Shown: positions 53,215 to 63,899 of the stretch, piece by piece
Position numbering within the stretch: position 1 is the stretch's first letter
Layout: each line of letters starts with the position of its first letter
DNA from: Maylandia zebra
Taxonomy: Eukaryota; Chordata; Actinopteri; Cichliformes; Cichlidae
Assembly (NCBI RefSeq): GCF_041146795.1
Contig: NC_135176.1
Span: 447,286 to 511,285 of the forward strand
Direction: 5' to 3'
DNA: 64,000 nucleotides
Position numbers and translations under genes: made by a program
Notes under the pieces: model-generated
The model's database searches: none
What the model saw: the letters and a program-made list of their open reading frames with translations, nothing else
What the model was told of the DNA's origin: nothing

Positions 53215-54533
53215 TCACACTGGTGTGATGAAAAGTAGTTTGAATGTAAACACATGTTAAACATCTGGTTAAAAACACAAACCTACAACCTGCCCTGTGT
53301 GAAAACATTACCTGCGGTGTATCACATCTTTAGAAAGCCAAATAGCCACACCCAGGCGTGATTATTACCACACCTGTGCTCAATCAAAAAATCACTTACA
53401 TAACAGCTGCCTGACAAAGTGCAATAGACCAAAAGATCCTCTGAAGTCAGACTTCCTGCTGTGATCCAAGAAAATTCAGGAACAAATGAGAAACAAAGTA
53501 CCTGAGCCCTCTCAGTCTAGGAAAGGTTATAAAGCCATTTCTAAAGCTGTGGGACTCCAGCAACCCACAGTGGGAGCCATTATCCAGAAAGGTGGATGAA
53601 CCAGCAGTGAACCTTTCCAGGAGCTGCCGGCCGACCAAACTTAACCCAAGAGTGCATCCACGAGGTCACAAAAGACCCCAGGACAACATCCAAAGACCTG
53701 CAGGCCTCACTTGCTTCCCTTAAGGTCAGTTTTCATGACTCCACCATAAGACAAAAAGAGCCTGGGCAAAAATGGCCAGCATGGCAGAGGTCCAAGATGA
53801 ACACCAGTGCTGAGGAAAGGAACATAAAGGCTTTCAGTTTTCCTAGAAAACATCTTGATGATCCCCAGGGCGTTTGGGAAAATATTCTGTGGACTGGTCA
53901 GACAAAAGGTGAACTTTTTGCAAGGTGTGTGTCCCGTTACATCTGGTTTTCAGGAAAGGAACATCATACCAGCAGGAGAATATGGTGTTGGTAGTGTGAC
54001 GGTCTGGGGCTGTTCTGCTTTATGTCTGCGCATCTGTTCAAGACCTCACAGTGAAGCGCACTTCTGCAGCAGGACAATGATCCAAAACACACCAGTGAGT
54101 CCAACTGTGAGTGGATGAAGGTTTTGGAGTGCCTTAGTTACAGTCCTGACCTGAATCCAATTGAGATGCTGTGGCATGAAAAGACGGTTCTGCTCAAAAA
54201 TCCTCCAATTCTGCAAAAATGAGACAAAGTTTCTCATCAGCGCTGTCAAAGACTCATTGCCAGTTATCATAAATGCTTGATTGCCGTTGTTGCTGTTGAG
54301 GGTGGGCCAACCAGTTATTATGTTTAGGGGGCATCACCTTTTCACAAAGGACCATGTAGGTTTGGATTATTTACCCCTCAAACAAAAACACCTTCATTTA
54401 GAAACAGCATTTTGTTTACTTGTGTTGTCTTTGTCTAATATTTACATTTGTTTGATGATCTGAAACACTGAAGTGTGATAAACACACAAAGAATGAGGAA
54501 ATCAGGAAGGAGGGGCACACTTTCACACCAATG
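53215..54533 (+). mobile_element. Decayed Tc1-like transposon
   Basis: Ends CACTGGTGTGATGAAAAGT and, inverted, CATTGGTGTGAAAGTGTGCC. The interior follows a Tc1-like transposase gene: GGTTATAAAGCCATTTC, then an LWTGQTK-like block (53890), VLVV/SVTVWGCSAL (53985), [14 protein letters not shown] (54070) and [15 protein letters not shown] (54140). The last two catalytic positions are recognisable, but stops and frameshifts throughout destroy the gene. TA flanks are not certain. Confidence 0.82.
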
Positions 54534-54539
54534 AACTCA

Positions 54540-55100
54540 CAATGTGTAAACAAATAAAGTTAATAACTTTATTTTAATAAATACTATTGTTCATATGTGA
54601 CTATAAAATCTGTGACACTGTAACCAAAGCATTTTAACATGAACTTGGATTTATGAATGACAAACGGCTTTGATTTGTTGGTTGTTAATGTCTTTCTTCA
54701 TCAAAGGTTCAATAAATACTTTATATTCTAACTTTCTTCATATAACTACAATCTTTTAACTTCAGCTTCCTTCCTTCTCTCACTCTTCTGTGTAGAGATC
54801 ACAAGTTTAATTAAGTATTCAGACATCACCAGCTTTTGCAGTGCGAGTGGAAATGGGAGAATCTGACACAGACGAGTTTTATTGGAAACAGCAGGCACAA
54901 ACTGCTGCTGCACATCACAGCCCTGTGGACAGTCATTCAGCTCCACCGACACAAGTCTGCATCAAAAATGGTGATTGAACCATCATATGTTGTGTTCACC
55001 ATATTGACGCAGACCGCGCGCACACTGATCATCGGTCGGCTTCATCACGTCCTCCTTGCAGCAGCTGATGGACCACGACAGCTTCAGCAGAGCCGCTGGT
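54540..55100. other. No gene or repeat recognised
   Basis: Spacer left of copy C; no motif in its short frames. Confidence 0.4.
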
Positions 55101-55110
55101 AGCTTGTTAG

Positions 55111-56377
55111 TAGTGATGGGATTTCCGGCTCTTTTTAGAGATCCAGCTCTTTCGGTTCGGCTCACTAAAAAGAGCCGGCTCTTTCGGCTCCGAACCGGCT
55201 CTTCAGGTTGTTTTGTTGCTTTAATTAATTTATTATTAACAATAATATAAAATTATGCACAAAAGGAATTACTAACGTAAAAACAAGTGGTTTTATTTAT
55301 ATATGTTTATATATAAATATATGCGGTGGCCCCTAGAGACAAAACACGTACAAACTCCAAAACACATTTCTAGCATGAACTGAACTTCCAAAGCAGAGCT
55401 ACTAGATCACTTAAATTACACAATTGAAAGCATGTGTGTATTGTTTGTGTATTTATACACAGGCACTCATATATATATATATATATATTCAAATAATTTA
55501 CCTGTTATTACCACACACCAAATCCGGTCGTTGGTACTTGCTGGCTTGTGTAGCCACAAGATAACAAAGGCTCAACACTGCGCCCTAGCATCCTGGAGCA
55601 CTTCTGTTGTCTTTTGTACGTGTTTTGAGTTTTTATGTGCTTCTGAGTTTTTATATGCTTCTGAGTTTTTACGTGCTTCGGAGTTTGTACGTGTTTTGGA
55701 GTTTGTACGTGTTTTGGAGTTTGTACGTGTTTGTACGTGTTTTGGAGTTTGTACATGCTTCAGAGTTCGTACGTGATTTGAAGTTTGTATGTGCTTTGTC
55801 TCTAGGGGCCACCGTAAATATACTTTTATTTATTCACTCCACATAAAATGTAATAAATAAATCATATAATACAAAAATCAACTATTCACATTTCAAGTTT
55901 TAACTATTTAAATTTTCAGCTTTTTCCTTTCACAAATTTAAAGTGAAAAGAACACAAAACACTGCAAACCACAACACAATTAAATATAAATTATAATATG
56001 AAAACTAAAAGAACATGCACATTCTCTGTCATATGGACCTGCATAAATAAACTTTCTCAATCCTTTATCATCTGCAACTGAAAATAGTTGTGGATGATTA
56101 CTATACCTTTCTAATGTTGTTGTCCCTGCCTCTCTTTCTCTCTCTCTGGCTCTGTTCCTGTGCTACTGAGTGTAACTACCGCCCCTCCCCCCTCTGCCCA
56201 GCGTAAAGCACAAGGCTCGCGTGCAGAGTGAAGCGGAAAAAAAGTGCGAGAGAGAGGCTGAGAGAAAGAAAAAAAAAAAAAACCCACGTGACGGCTCGCG
56301 ATAAGGAGCCGGCTCGCGTCGTTCACGTCAAAGAGCCGGCTCTAAGAGCCATTTCGTTCGCGAACGACCCATCACTA
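55111..56377 (-). mobile_element. TAGTGATG hAT family, copy C
   Basis: Perfect 8-bp duplication CTTGTTAG (55103-55110, 56378-56385). Inverted relative to copies A and B. Subterminal CCGGCTCTTT/AAAGAGCCGG palindromic units at both ends. Longer than A because an 18-bp internal repeat is expanded to about ten units. Confidence 0.93.
55612..55795. repeat. 18-bp tandem repeat inside hAT copy C
   Basis: About ten units of GTACGTGTTTTGGAGTTT with substitutions. Copy A has about two and copy B about four at the same place. Confidence 0.88.
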
Positions 56378-56739
56378 CTTGTTAGCACGATGAAGCATGA
56401 CATGGACAGGACAGTCGTTTGCGTAAACGCTGGCAGGAGGGTATGAAGAACATGAACACTCACTGTGAATGACTGACTTTATTAAAGGACTGCAAACAAA
56501 CGCGACACCGAGACGTTCAAACTGGATGTAAACAATGCTCCATTAGATCACCTGGATTAAGGCAGTCATCCCTCGAAGAAGAAACCGAAATGGTTTTCGC
56601 ATAGATGGCGGTAATGCGCCCCGCCGCTTGTCGCTACCTACCACTGAAACCAAAGAAGAAGAGCTGTAGCGTCCTCTTGTTAGCGTCTCGGCTGTGGACG
56701 CAGTAATGCTTCCGAGTTGGTTTCAGTTGAGGAGCCACC

Positions 56740-56763
56740 ATGGGCGCTCGGTGCGCAGCCTAA
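56740..56763 (+). promoter_or_regulatory. Upstream ORF with strong Kozak, ends 1 nt before the main ATG
   Basis: GCCACCATGG context, codons MGARCAA then TAA at 56761-56763; the main ATG starts at 56765. A second, weaker upstream ATG at 56706 opens a frame that overlaps the main start (stop 56771-56773). Together they should make translation of the main frame depend on reinitiation or leaky scanning. Confidence 0.55.
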
Positions 56764-56764
56764 C

Positions 56765-56956
56765 ATGCTCATAACGCTGTGCTACGTCTACATGTGGGTG
56801 CGCTTTCATAGGTGCTACTCTGCGCTGATCCGGAGCGGTCTGAACAGCAGCAGCTTCAGCTTCAGCCTGTGCTCGCGCCGCGCCGCGCGCGCGCGTTCAG
56901 GCTCGCTTCAGCTCGAGGACAACGTGTTTCTTCAGCGGGGAGATAAGGCCGTGTAT
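56765..56956 (+). CDS. Unknown gene, exon 1 (64 codons)
   Basis: Hydrophobic N-terminus, then Ser- and Arg-rich linker encoded by a CpG-rich stretch (GCGCCGCGCCGCGCGC), ending GDKAVY before GTAAGC. Confidence 0.6.
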
Positions 56957-59900
56957 GTAAGCGAGCCTCAGGTTGGTCACCGGACACACGCTTACGTCAT
57001 ACCGTGGAGAGCGAGTACTTCCTGAACGCGTTACAATCTTACTAATCAGTTTGACAGCTGTGTGTGTGCTCGTGTGCGGTGGGCTCACGCGCAGGTCCCC
57101 ACGGAGCCTGAGCTGAACAGTACGCTGAGCACCTTTCTGAAGCTGTACCGCAGCTAAACGGATGGAAAGCTGCGAGTTAGGCTGGCGTTCACTCGGTGAT
57201 ACAGTGCGTGCGTGTGTGCGTGCGCGCGCGCGCGCGTGCAGCAACAACACAAAACTCATTGTGCCACTGTTGTCTCACTGTAGTGTCACTGTAATTTCAA
57301 AGGTGTCTCATTAGTGTCTCACTGTAATGTCACTGTAGTTCCATTGTTGTCTCACTAGTGTCTCACTGGTGTCCCACTGTAGTGTCTCAGTGGTGTTCCA
57401 CTGTAGTGTCCCACTGTAGTGTCTCACTGGTGTCCCACTGTAGTGTCCCACTGTGGTGTCCCACTGTAGTGTCCCACTGTAGTGTCTCACTGTGGTGTCT
57501 CACTGGTGTCCCACTGTAGTGTCTCACTGGTGTCCCACTGTAGTGTCTCACTGCTGTCCCACTGTAGTGTTCCACTGTAGTGTCTCAGTGGTGTTCCACT
57601 GTAGTGTCTCACTGGTGTCCCACTGTAGTGTCTCACTGGTGTCCCACTGTAGTGTCTCACTGGTGTCTGTGAGCTGTGCTCTATACAATGTGCTTATGCT
57701 GCTCTGAGTCTATGGCCAGACCCTGGTGTAGTGCTACATCCTACTTTTTCATTGGCTTGGTTGCTAGGATTTGAACTTCCAGGGTAGTGCCAGAATGACA
57801 GACTTTACAGGCAGTTATGCAGCTGTGTGACTGGGTAACAGCAGCATCTGTCAGAATAAAGGCAAACACATTACAGAAAACTACAAACAAGTTCAAGAAC
57901 ACTGAAATCGAGACACATTTTCAAATACATATGGCATACAGTCACAGGCACTTTAATAGGTACAGCTGTTAAAGAGCTTGTGCTCCAGTCACACAAATCT
58001 CCAATCCGCCAGTCACATGGCAGCATGCAGATGTGGTGTACCGCTGCCTGAAGTTCAAAGCAATGTTTACTGGGTGCTACCCACAGTCACCTTTCTGTCA
58101 GCTCACACTGAGAGTGCAGGGCACTGCTGACTGAGACCAGGTGGCCAGTACATCAGACACACCAGCTGTCAGCTGGAAAAGTGCAGTAAGCGAATCATTC
58201 ACGGGAGTTGGCTTGGCTATATTCCAGTTTATTCTGACAGCAAGACTGGTTCAGTAGTTTTTTTTGTTTGTGGGCGGTAACATTTGTAGACTGAGACGTA
58301 GCTCATTTGGTGTTTGCTGTTTTCCTTAAGCCTGCATGCTGGCTTTAGATAAAAAAGCTAACAATCTAATTATAAATCAGAAACTAATTATTTTGAACAC
58401 TTGTGTCACTCCGGTCTCAGCTCTTCAAATCATCATGACCTAAAATTTAATGTTAGAAGTGTTCAACATGCATAAACAACATTAAACTAATTCACTCCGT
58501 ATCATTTGCAGTTTGAATGTTTGTCTTTTTGTGAATGTGTGCTGGAATATGAGACTTTGTAGGAGTGCTGCATTTTTCCTCATATTTAGCCAGTACTCGT
58601 ATATTTTTTTACATCTGTCTCAAATTACAGGATCTATCTGATGGAGAAATCACTCATCTTTGGAAAAGAGAGTTTATTACAGAGAAATGGCTCTTTCCAA
58701 AATAAAAGCTCTACTATACGCTTCTTCTGGGCTATATTCTCAGCAGCATATTAAACATATCAGGTCCCCATAAGGAGAATCCTGTGCTAACGGCTGTCTA
58801 AATGACTCGGGTAAAGTGTGTAGCATGCGTGCTTGTTGTTTTTGTCTGCTTCCACTTGTCTTTGCACTAGGATGATGTCGGAGTAAATGTGCAGTCATAT
58901 TCGTTGTGTTCCCACTAGTGCTGTCAGCGTAAATCTGAAATGACGTTAACGCCATAACGCGGCGAATCTCAGTTAACGAGCTACCGCGGATCGCCCTGTG
59001 CGTGGGGCTGGACGGCGCTTTGCAGTTATTTATTTGTAACAAATGTTTGGAATCATGTCTGATTTTCGTTCCACTTCTCACGTGTGCACCACTTTGTGTT
59101 GGTCTTTCACGTGGAATTCCAATAAAACTGATTCATGTTTGTGGCTGTAATGTGACAAAATGTGGGAAAGTTCAAGGGGGCCGAATACTTTTGTAAGTCA
59201 CTGTGTATTAGTAAAGGTCAGTCTGCCATGTCAGCTTTGTTGATGAACCCACTAATAGTACCCTCCGGGCCCTTTCATGAGTTCCCACTCTCCAGGCCAC
59301 TGGTTCCATTATCAGACAGATCCCTGGATCATTAGGTAGGATGTTGCACAGACTTTGCTGCATAGTGCATTGCTGGTGTGATCCACAGTCGAGCACCTCA
59401 GGTCTGGCCTGCGAGCCTGAGTAATGTAGCAGAATAAGTAAATGGAGCATGGTGAAATGCTGAGCAGTGTTAGGATCAGAATGCACCCTTGTATGAAAAC
59501 AGAACGAGGTGATTGTAACTACCACTCGTGTCTTGCACAAGCATGGGAAGAGTGAATACAGAGGATCAGGTCAGCTGTTACAGTATGAGGGACTCGTCTT
59601 TGCATCGGAGCTTTAACAGCTGGTCATGCTGAAGCCACTCCCACAACGAAATAACATCTTAGCCCAACACTTTCATATCGGTCACATTGTACACCACGCT
59701 GATACCATACTTGATAATGGGACACCGAGAAAACATGCGACTATTGTTACTAACTACTTTATGTGTAACACTTTGTAGTGTTTGAACTTGTCGTCTGTTC
59801 TGTCTGTACTTTTCCAGGTATGTGAGGACCTCAGCCAGTGGACTGTTCTCCTGCGGTCCTCTACCGTTTGTGCTCCACGAATAGACAATATTTTTTTCAT

Positions 59901-62821
59901 CATAGAAGCTACAGAACATAAAGTGGGCTCTCCTTCTCATCGGCCGTCTAAAAAGAAAGTAAGCAATGTGCTTTCTTAACTTCTGTTCTCATTATGAAGC
60001 AACAAGCTTGTATGTATATAAATATAAATGAAACACTGACTGGGTGACTGGCTCCAGCACAGCTCAGGACAGATGTCTAAGAAGAGCACAGTCCTGGGAA
60101 CAGCAAAGATACTGCACAGGAACCTCGAGCTCCCAGCCTCTGGTAGAGGACCCGAGCATGAGGGTTAAAGACAAATGTCAAAATTTTAAAATAATGAAAT
60201 TAATAAAATTTGGATTTTGTTTGGTAAGCTCAGGGAAAAAAGGTGGAGGTATCTGCTCATTTATTCAGTAGTTTCTCTTGATCGCAGCTTTTCTGCAGTG
60301 TAAAACAAAACTATTCATCAAAGTAGTCATCCTCTGCCCCTGACTGATTGGACGCTGTAATAATGAAACTAATAACAGGAGAGTTGCTCCAGGAAAAGAA
60401 GCCCAATAGTGCCCTCTACTGGAGACGTTCATCAGTTACTACACCTTTTAACTTTTCAATAAAAGTTAAAAGGTCCCATGTCATGCTAATTTACAGGCAA
60501 GATTCAAACAACAACAAAAATGCCACATTTCTTTCAAAGAAACTCATAATTTAAACGCCATGTTTGTCCTCACCATTGCTCACCAAGAGAGTAACCGTAA
60601 CAACGTTTAGTGTCCAAATAAATAAACCTACAGTGGCTTGCAAAAGTATTGGGCCCCCTTGAACTTTCCCACATTTTGTCACATTACAGCCACAAACATG
60701 AATCAATTTTATTGGAATTCCACGTGAAAGACCAACACAAAGTGGTGCACACGTGAACAGCGTTTGTGAACAGCAGTTTTCAGATCTTGCCACAGATTCT
60801 CGATTGGATTTAGACAAGGCCGTCTACCTAAAGCGTTCAGGATCATAAATGCAGCCAAGAGGCCCATGGTGACTCTGGACGAGCTGCAGAGATCTACAGC
60901 TCAGGTGGGGGAATCTGTCCACAGGACAACTATTAGTCGTGCACTGCACAAAGTTGTCCTTTATGGAAGAGTGGCAAGAAGAAAGCCATTGTTAACAGAA
61001 AACCAGAAGAAGTCCCGTTTGCAGTTTGCCACAAGCCATGTGGGGGACACAGCAAACATGTGGAGGAAGCTGCTCTGGTCAGATGAGACCAAAATGCAAA
61101 ACGCTATGTGTGGAAAACTAACACTGCACATCACTCTGAACACACCATCCCCACTGTCAGATATGGTGGTGGCAGCATCATGCTCTGGGGGGGCTTCTCT
61201 TCAGCAGGGACAGGGAAGCTGGTCAGAGTTGATGGGAAGATGGATGGAGCCAAATACAGGGCAATCTTGGAAGAAAACCTGTTGGAGTCTGCAAAAGACT
61301 TGAGACTGGGGCGGAGGTTCAGCTTCCAGCAGGACAACGACCCTAAACATAAAGCCAGGGCAACAATGGGATGGTTTAAAACAAAACATATCCATGTGTT
61401 AGACTGGCCCAGTCAAAGTCCAGATCTAAATCCAATCCAGAATCTGTGGCAAGATCTGAAAACTGCTGTTCACAAACGCTGCCCATCTAATCTGACTGAG
61501 CTGGAGCTGTTTCAAAGAAGAATGAGCAAAGATTTCAGTCTGTAGATGTGCAAAGCTGGTAGAGACAGACCCTAAAACACTGGCAGCTGGAACTGCAGCA
61601 AAAGGTGGTTCTACAAAGTATCGACTCAGGGGGCTGAATAATTACGCACACCCCACTTTGCAGTTATTTATTTGTAAAAATGTTTGGAATCATGTCTGAT
61701 TTTCGTTCCACTTCTCACGTGTGCACCACTTTGTGTTGGTCTTTCATGTGGAATTCCAATAACATTGATTCATGTTTGTGGCTGTAATGTGACAAAATGT
61801 GGGAAAGTTCAAGGGGCCGAATACTTTTGCAACCACTGTACTTCACTTTGTCACATTCAGAAAGTTCCCTTAATCGTAGCTGAGGGCTTAAGCTTATGTG
61901 AATGCTGATTTTTGTCAGTGACGTGGTTCTAAAGTGATAATAATTTTCTTTTAAATGGCTTTGGCTGGTTGTCACTTTTGTCCTAATGAGCTGATGCTTG
62001 TTCCAACAGAAAGAAAAACGGCTGAATGTACAGTTGGCTGTGCTTTAATACAGAACTATGAAGAGAAGGGAGCATCGGCCATACGTAACGTTAGCCACAT
62101 TAGCTACCCACCATGCTAATGGGACAATCCCATTGTTGTAATGTTGCCGTCACAAATCAGAGTACTTCACCAGGTCTTTGTACTTAAGTGTGTTTTCTAA
62201 CACAAGCGTCTGTAGCTAGCATGCAGCTGGCAGGTGCTGACGTGACATCAGTGTAAATGAGGCCGTTGTTTCCTTGTTGGAGCCTTTGTGCCTCTTTAAA
62301 ACACTACACTGAATGAACCGGCACAAAATGCAGAATGTGGATAATAATGGTTTTGGTGGTTATGATGGTTTTCATATTTAGTATTTTAGCAATGTTAAAT
62401 GTAGCACACAGAAAAATATGCATTTAACAAATATGGGATAAGGTACATGTTCTTCTGGTTTGTGCTGATGGAGCCATTGATGCTGTTCGGATGATGCTGT
62501 GGTTGTTATTAGGTTAGCTTTTATGAAGTGAGGTGAAAATAGACACGTGACCATCATTACAGGCTTATAGTTTCTGTACTAATCCCTCCTTACACCAGGT
62601 GATGATGTAGTAGGCGGGGCATGCTGAACTCTAACACGTGTCACTGTGTGTTGTGCAGGTGCTGAAGTTGTCCGACTGCTGTCTCCCTGTGGCGTGTTGC
62701 CCTGGCCAGCCGTTCAGGGCAGTCGCTCGAGCCAGCGTGGAGAGCTACAGCCAGCTCGGGATAGCTTTCATAGAAGATCGCCTCCAGCTGGACAATGGAC
62801 TTACGCCCTCAAAGATAGTCC
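56765..62821 (+). CDS. Unrecognised host gene, first three coding exons
   Basis: Exons 56765-56956, 59818-59958 and 62659-62821 have consensus splice sites (donors GTAAGC, GTAAGC, GTATGT; acceptors CTTTTCCAG, TTGTGCAG) and matching phases (0, 0, 1). They join into one open frame of 165 codons that continues past the window. The protein starts MLITLCYVYMWVRFHRCYSA, a signal-anchor-like hydrophobic start followed by basic residues and then SLQLEDNVFLQRGDKAVY. Exon 2 has CAPRIDNIFFIIEATEHKV and a basic SHRPSKKK; exon 3 has Cys-rich LSDCCLPVACCPGQPFRAVA and SYSQLGIAFIEDRLQLDNG. The first exon lies in a GC-rich region with CpG clusters. I do not recognise the family and assign no function. Intermediate exons cannot be excluded. 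Confidence 0.6.
57204..57240. repeat. Alternating purine-pyrimidine tract
   Basis: (GTGC)/(GC)n run of about 36 bases in intron 1 of the unknown gene, a sequence type able to form Z-DNA. Confidence 0.7.
57266..57668. repeat. Minisatellite (GTGTCYCACTGTA units)
   Basis: About 400 bp of irregular tandem repeats built from two alternating 11-13-base modules, GTGTCTCACTG and GTGTCCCACTGTA, giving a higher-order period near 24. In intron 1 of the unknown gene. Confidence 0.93.
57950..58175 (+). repeat. Dispersed fish repeat (CACTTTAATAGGTACA type), tentative
   Basis: GTCACAGGCACTTTAATAGG, CCGCCAGTCACATGGCAG and GAAGTTCAAAGCAATG occur in the order of a known dispersed fish DNA-transposon-like repeat. 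No ends resolved. Confidence 0.4.
58630..59021 (-). mobile_element. Fragment of the 42.5-kb hAT family, with its nested MITE
   Basis: The minus strand matches 42905-43260: MITE part (GGTAGCTCGTTAAC, GACAGCACTA), the duplication GTGGGAAC, then [20 protein letters not shown] and LPESFRQPLAQDSPYG. Truncated at both ends and fused to a Tc1-like terminus. Confidence 0.88.
59022..59203 (+). mobile_element. Solo 3' end of a Tc1-like transposon
   Basis: Nearly identical to 61658-61838, the right inverted repeat of the complete copy (TTGCAGTTATTTATTTGTAA ... CGAATACTTTTG), ending in CACTG. Confidence 0.88.
59205..59815. other. Intron of the unknown gene, no repeat recognised
   Basis: No coding or repeat signature before exon 2. 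Confidence 0.4.
59818..59958 (+). CDS. Unknown gene, exon 2 (47 codons)
   Basis: Phase 0 at both ends; preceded by a pyrimidine-rich tract and followed by GTAAGC. Reads VCEDLSQWTVLLRSSTVCAP to SHRPSKKK. Confidence 0.68.
60070..60168 (+). mobile_element. Extreme 3' end of the RLE-type LINE
   Basis: AAGAGCACAGTCCTGGGAAC, AGATACTGCACAGGAACC and GGTAGAGGACCCGAGCATGA align with 968-1053 of the left-edge copy. Severely 5'-truncated. Confidence 0.88.
60444..60473. repeat. Perfect 13-bp hairpin
   Basis: CCTTTTAACTTTT and AAAAGTTAAAAGG around a CAAT loop, in an intron of the unknown gene. Confidence 0.85.
60631..61838 (+). mobile_element. Tc1-like transposon, complete ends with TA
   Basis: Ends CAGTGGCTTGCAAAAGTATT and ATACTTTTGCAACCACTG, with TA at 60629-60630 and 61839-61840. 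Long inverted repeats (about 130-180 bp, including CACATTTTGTCACATTACAG). In an intron of the unknown gene, same orientation. Confidence 0.95.
60866..61545 (+). pseudogene. Tc1-like transposase, frameshifted, last catalytic Glu replaced
   Basis: The first frame carries the end of the DNA-binding region (TTISRALHKVVLYGRVARRK) and LLWSDETKM (first Asp). After a frameshift near 61110 the second frame gives [31 protein letters not shown] (second Asp) and SPDLNPIQNLWQDLK, where the catalytic Glu of NPIE is Gln. The N-terminus before 60866 is partly lost. Not an active enzyme. Confidence 0.88.
61845..62650. other. Intron of the unknown gene, no repeat recognised
   Basis: No coding or repeat signature between the Tc1-like element and exon 3. 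Confidence 0.45.
62659..62821 (+). CDS. Unknown gene, exon 3 (54 codons + 1 nt)
   Basis: Reads VLKLSDCCLPVACCPGQPF to GLTPSKIV; acceptor TGTGTTGTGCAG, donor GTATGT. It looks like conserved coding sequence, with no repeat overlap. Confidence 0.7.
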
Positions 62822-62824
62822 GTA

Positions 62825-63480
62825 TGTGGTCTTCAAGTAGATTTTCTACGATGTTTTTGTTACATGGTATCACACCTCACAGTTCCTTACTCATGTCTCG
62901 TTTGCATCGAGTATTATGTTGATCAGCGTGATTAATAAAGCCCAAAGAAAACAGCAATTTCCTGTGCCAACACCTTCATCTTGTCACCGTAGAGAAAGCG
63001 ATGAGGATCGTACTGAAATTCTGTTGGTCGGGTTTTGCTCCACCCCTCTACCAAACGCCCTAATATACTTCCCCGAGGTTGTGTTCATGTAGTACTGCAG
63101 TGATGACATTCAGAAGGAGAATAAACTTTCTTATTGTTAGTTTACGTTTCCAAGATAAAAAGGTAGAAGCGTGTTCTCACCCTGTAGTGTCTGAAGTAGC
63201 TCTTTAAACTCAGCCTTGCATCCAGCAGCAGCAGGAAAGTGCTTTCACTCACAAAACCTCATATACAACGTTGAGCTTACAGGTATAGAGCCGCACAGTT
63301 TAAACTTAAACTGTCTCATGACCCATTGAAGAGTTACAGACATTTTTTGACTGTTTTCAGGAGCTCAGGTTTAAATAATGTCACAAACATATTTTCTGTC
63401 GTCTGTGAGGAAGTTGTGACCTGTACCTGCCCAACATGTGGAACTCTACAGCCACCGAGCTTCTTACCCCATCATGATAT
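62825..63480. other. Intron of the unknown gene, no repeat recognised
   Basis: No further exon with matching phase was found before the SINE piece. Confidence 0.4.
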
Positions 63481-63484
63481 GAGC

Positions 63485-63640
63485 TGTAGCTTCAGAGGTA
63501 GAGCAGGTCATATACTAATTGGAAGGTTGCTGGTTCGATCCCTGGTTGTCAAACATGCCTGCATGCCAAATATCCTTCGGATAGTTGCCAGGTTGCTCTC
63601 TGATGCTTCTATCGAAGAATGAATGTGTGTGATTGTTACA
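63485..63640 (+). mobile_element. tRNA-derived SINE
   Basis: A-box-like TGTAGCTTCAGAGGTAGAGC and a perfect B box GGTTCGATCCC at 63532-63542, 40 bases apart as in tRNA promoters. A SINE body follows (CATGCCAAATATCCTTCGG). Confidence 0.75.
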
Positions 63641-63644
63641 TAGA

Positions 63645-63780
63645 AAGATAAGATAATTCTTTGTCATTGCACAGTCATCCATAGTACGATAGTGAAATGA
63701 AATCGGAAAATTGTCCCACGTACGAACAACACAAAACGACACAACACAGAAACTTATGTAATAAAAATAAGAAGAATAAG
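63645..63780 (-). mobile_element. LINE 3' UTR fragment
   Basis: AAAGATAAGATAATTCTTTG TCATTGCACAGTCA on the plus strand is the inverse of a LINE 3' end with a TTATCT tail. Confidence 0.55.
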
Positions 63781-63899
63781 CGTATGTGTATTGCACATTG
63801 CTATTAATGCTTGTGTGTGTGTGTGTATTTATTTATTCATTTATTTATTCAGTGCTTCTTTTCCCTGCTGTATTTGTGTATAGGGTTAAGCTTTTATAC

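Noticed and set aside
54580-55105. Possible exon between the Tc1-like element and hAT copy C
   Set aside because: Frames show no conserved-looking motif and no matching donor/acceptor pair.
55432-55846. Frames with repeating FVRVLEFVRV / SLYVFWSLYVFW peptides
   Set aside because: They are readings through the 18-bp repeat array of a hAT element, open in several frames on both strands.
57387-57707. Frames with repeating VSHWCPTVV and VRHYSGTP peptides
   Set aside because: Artefacts of the minisatellite, which is open in both directions without a start context.
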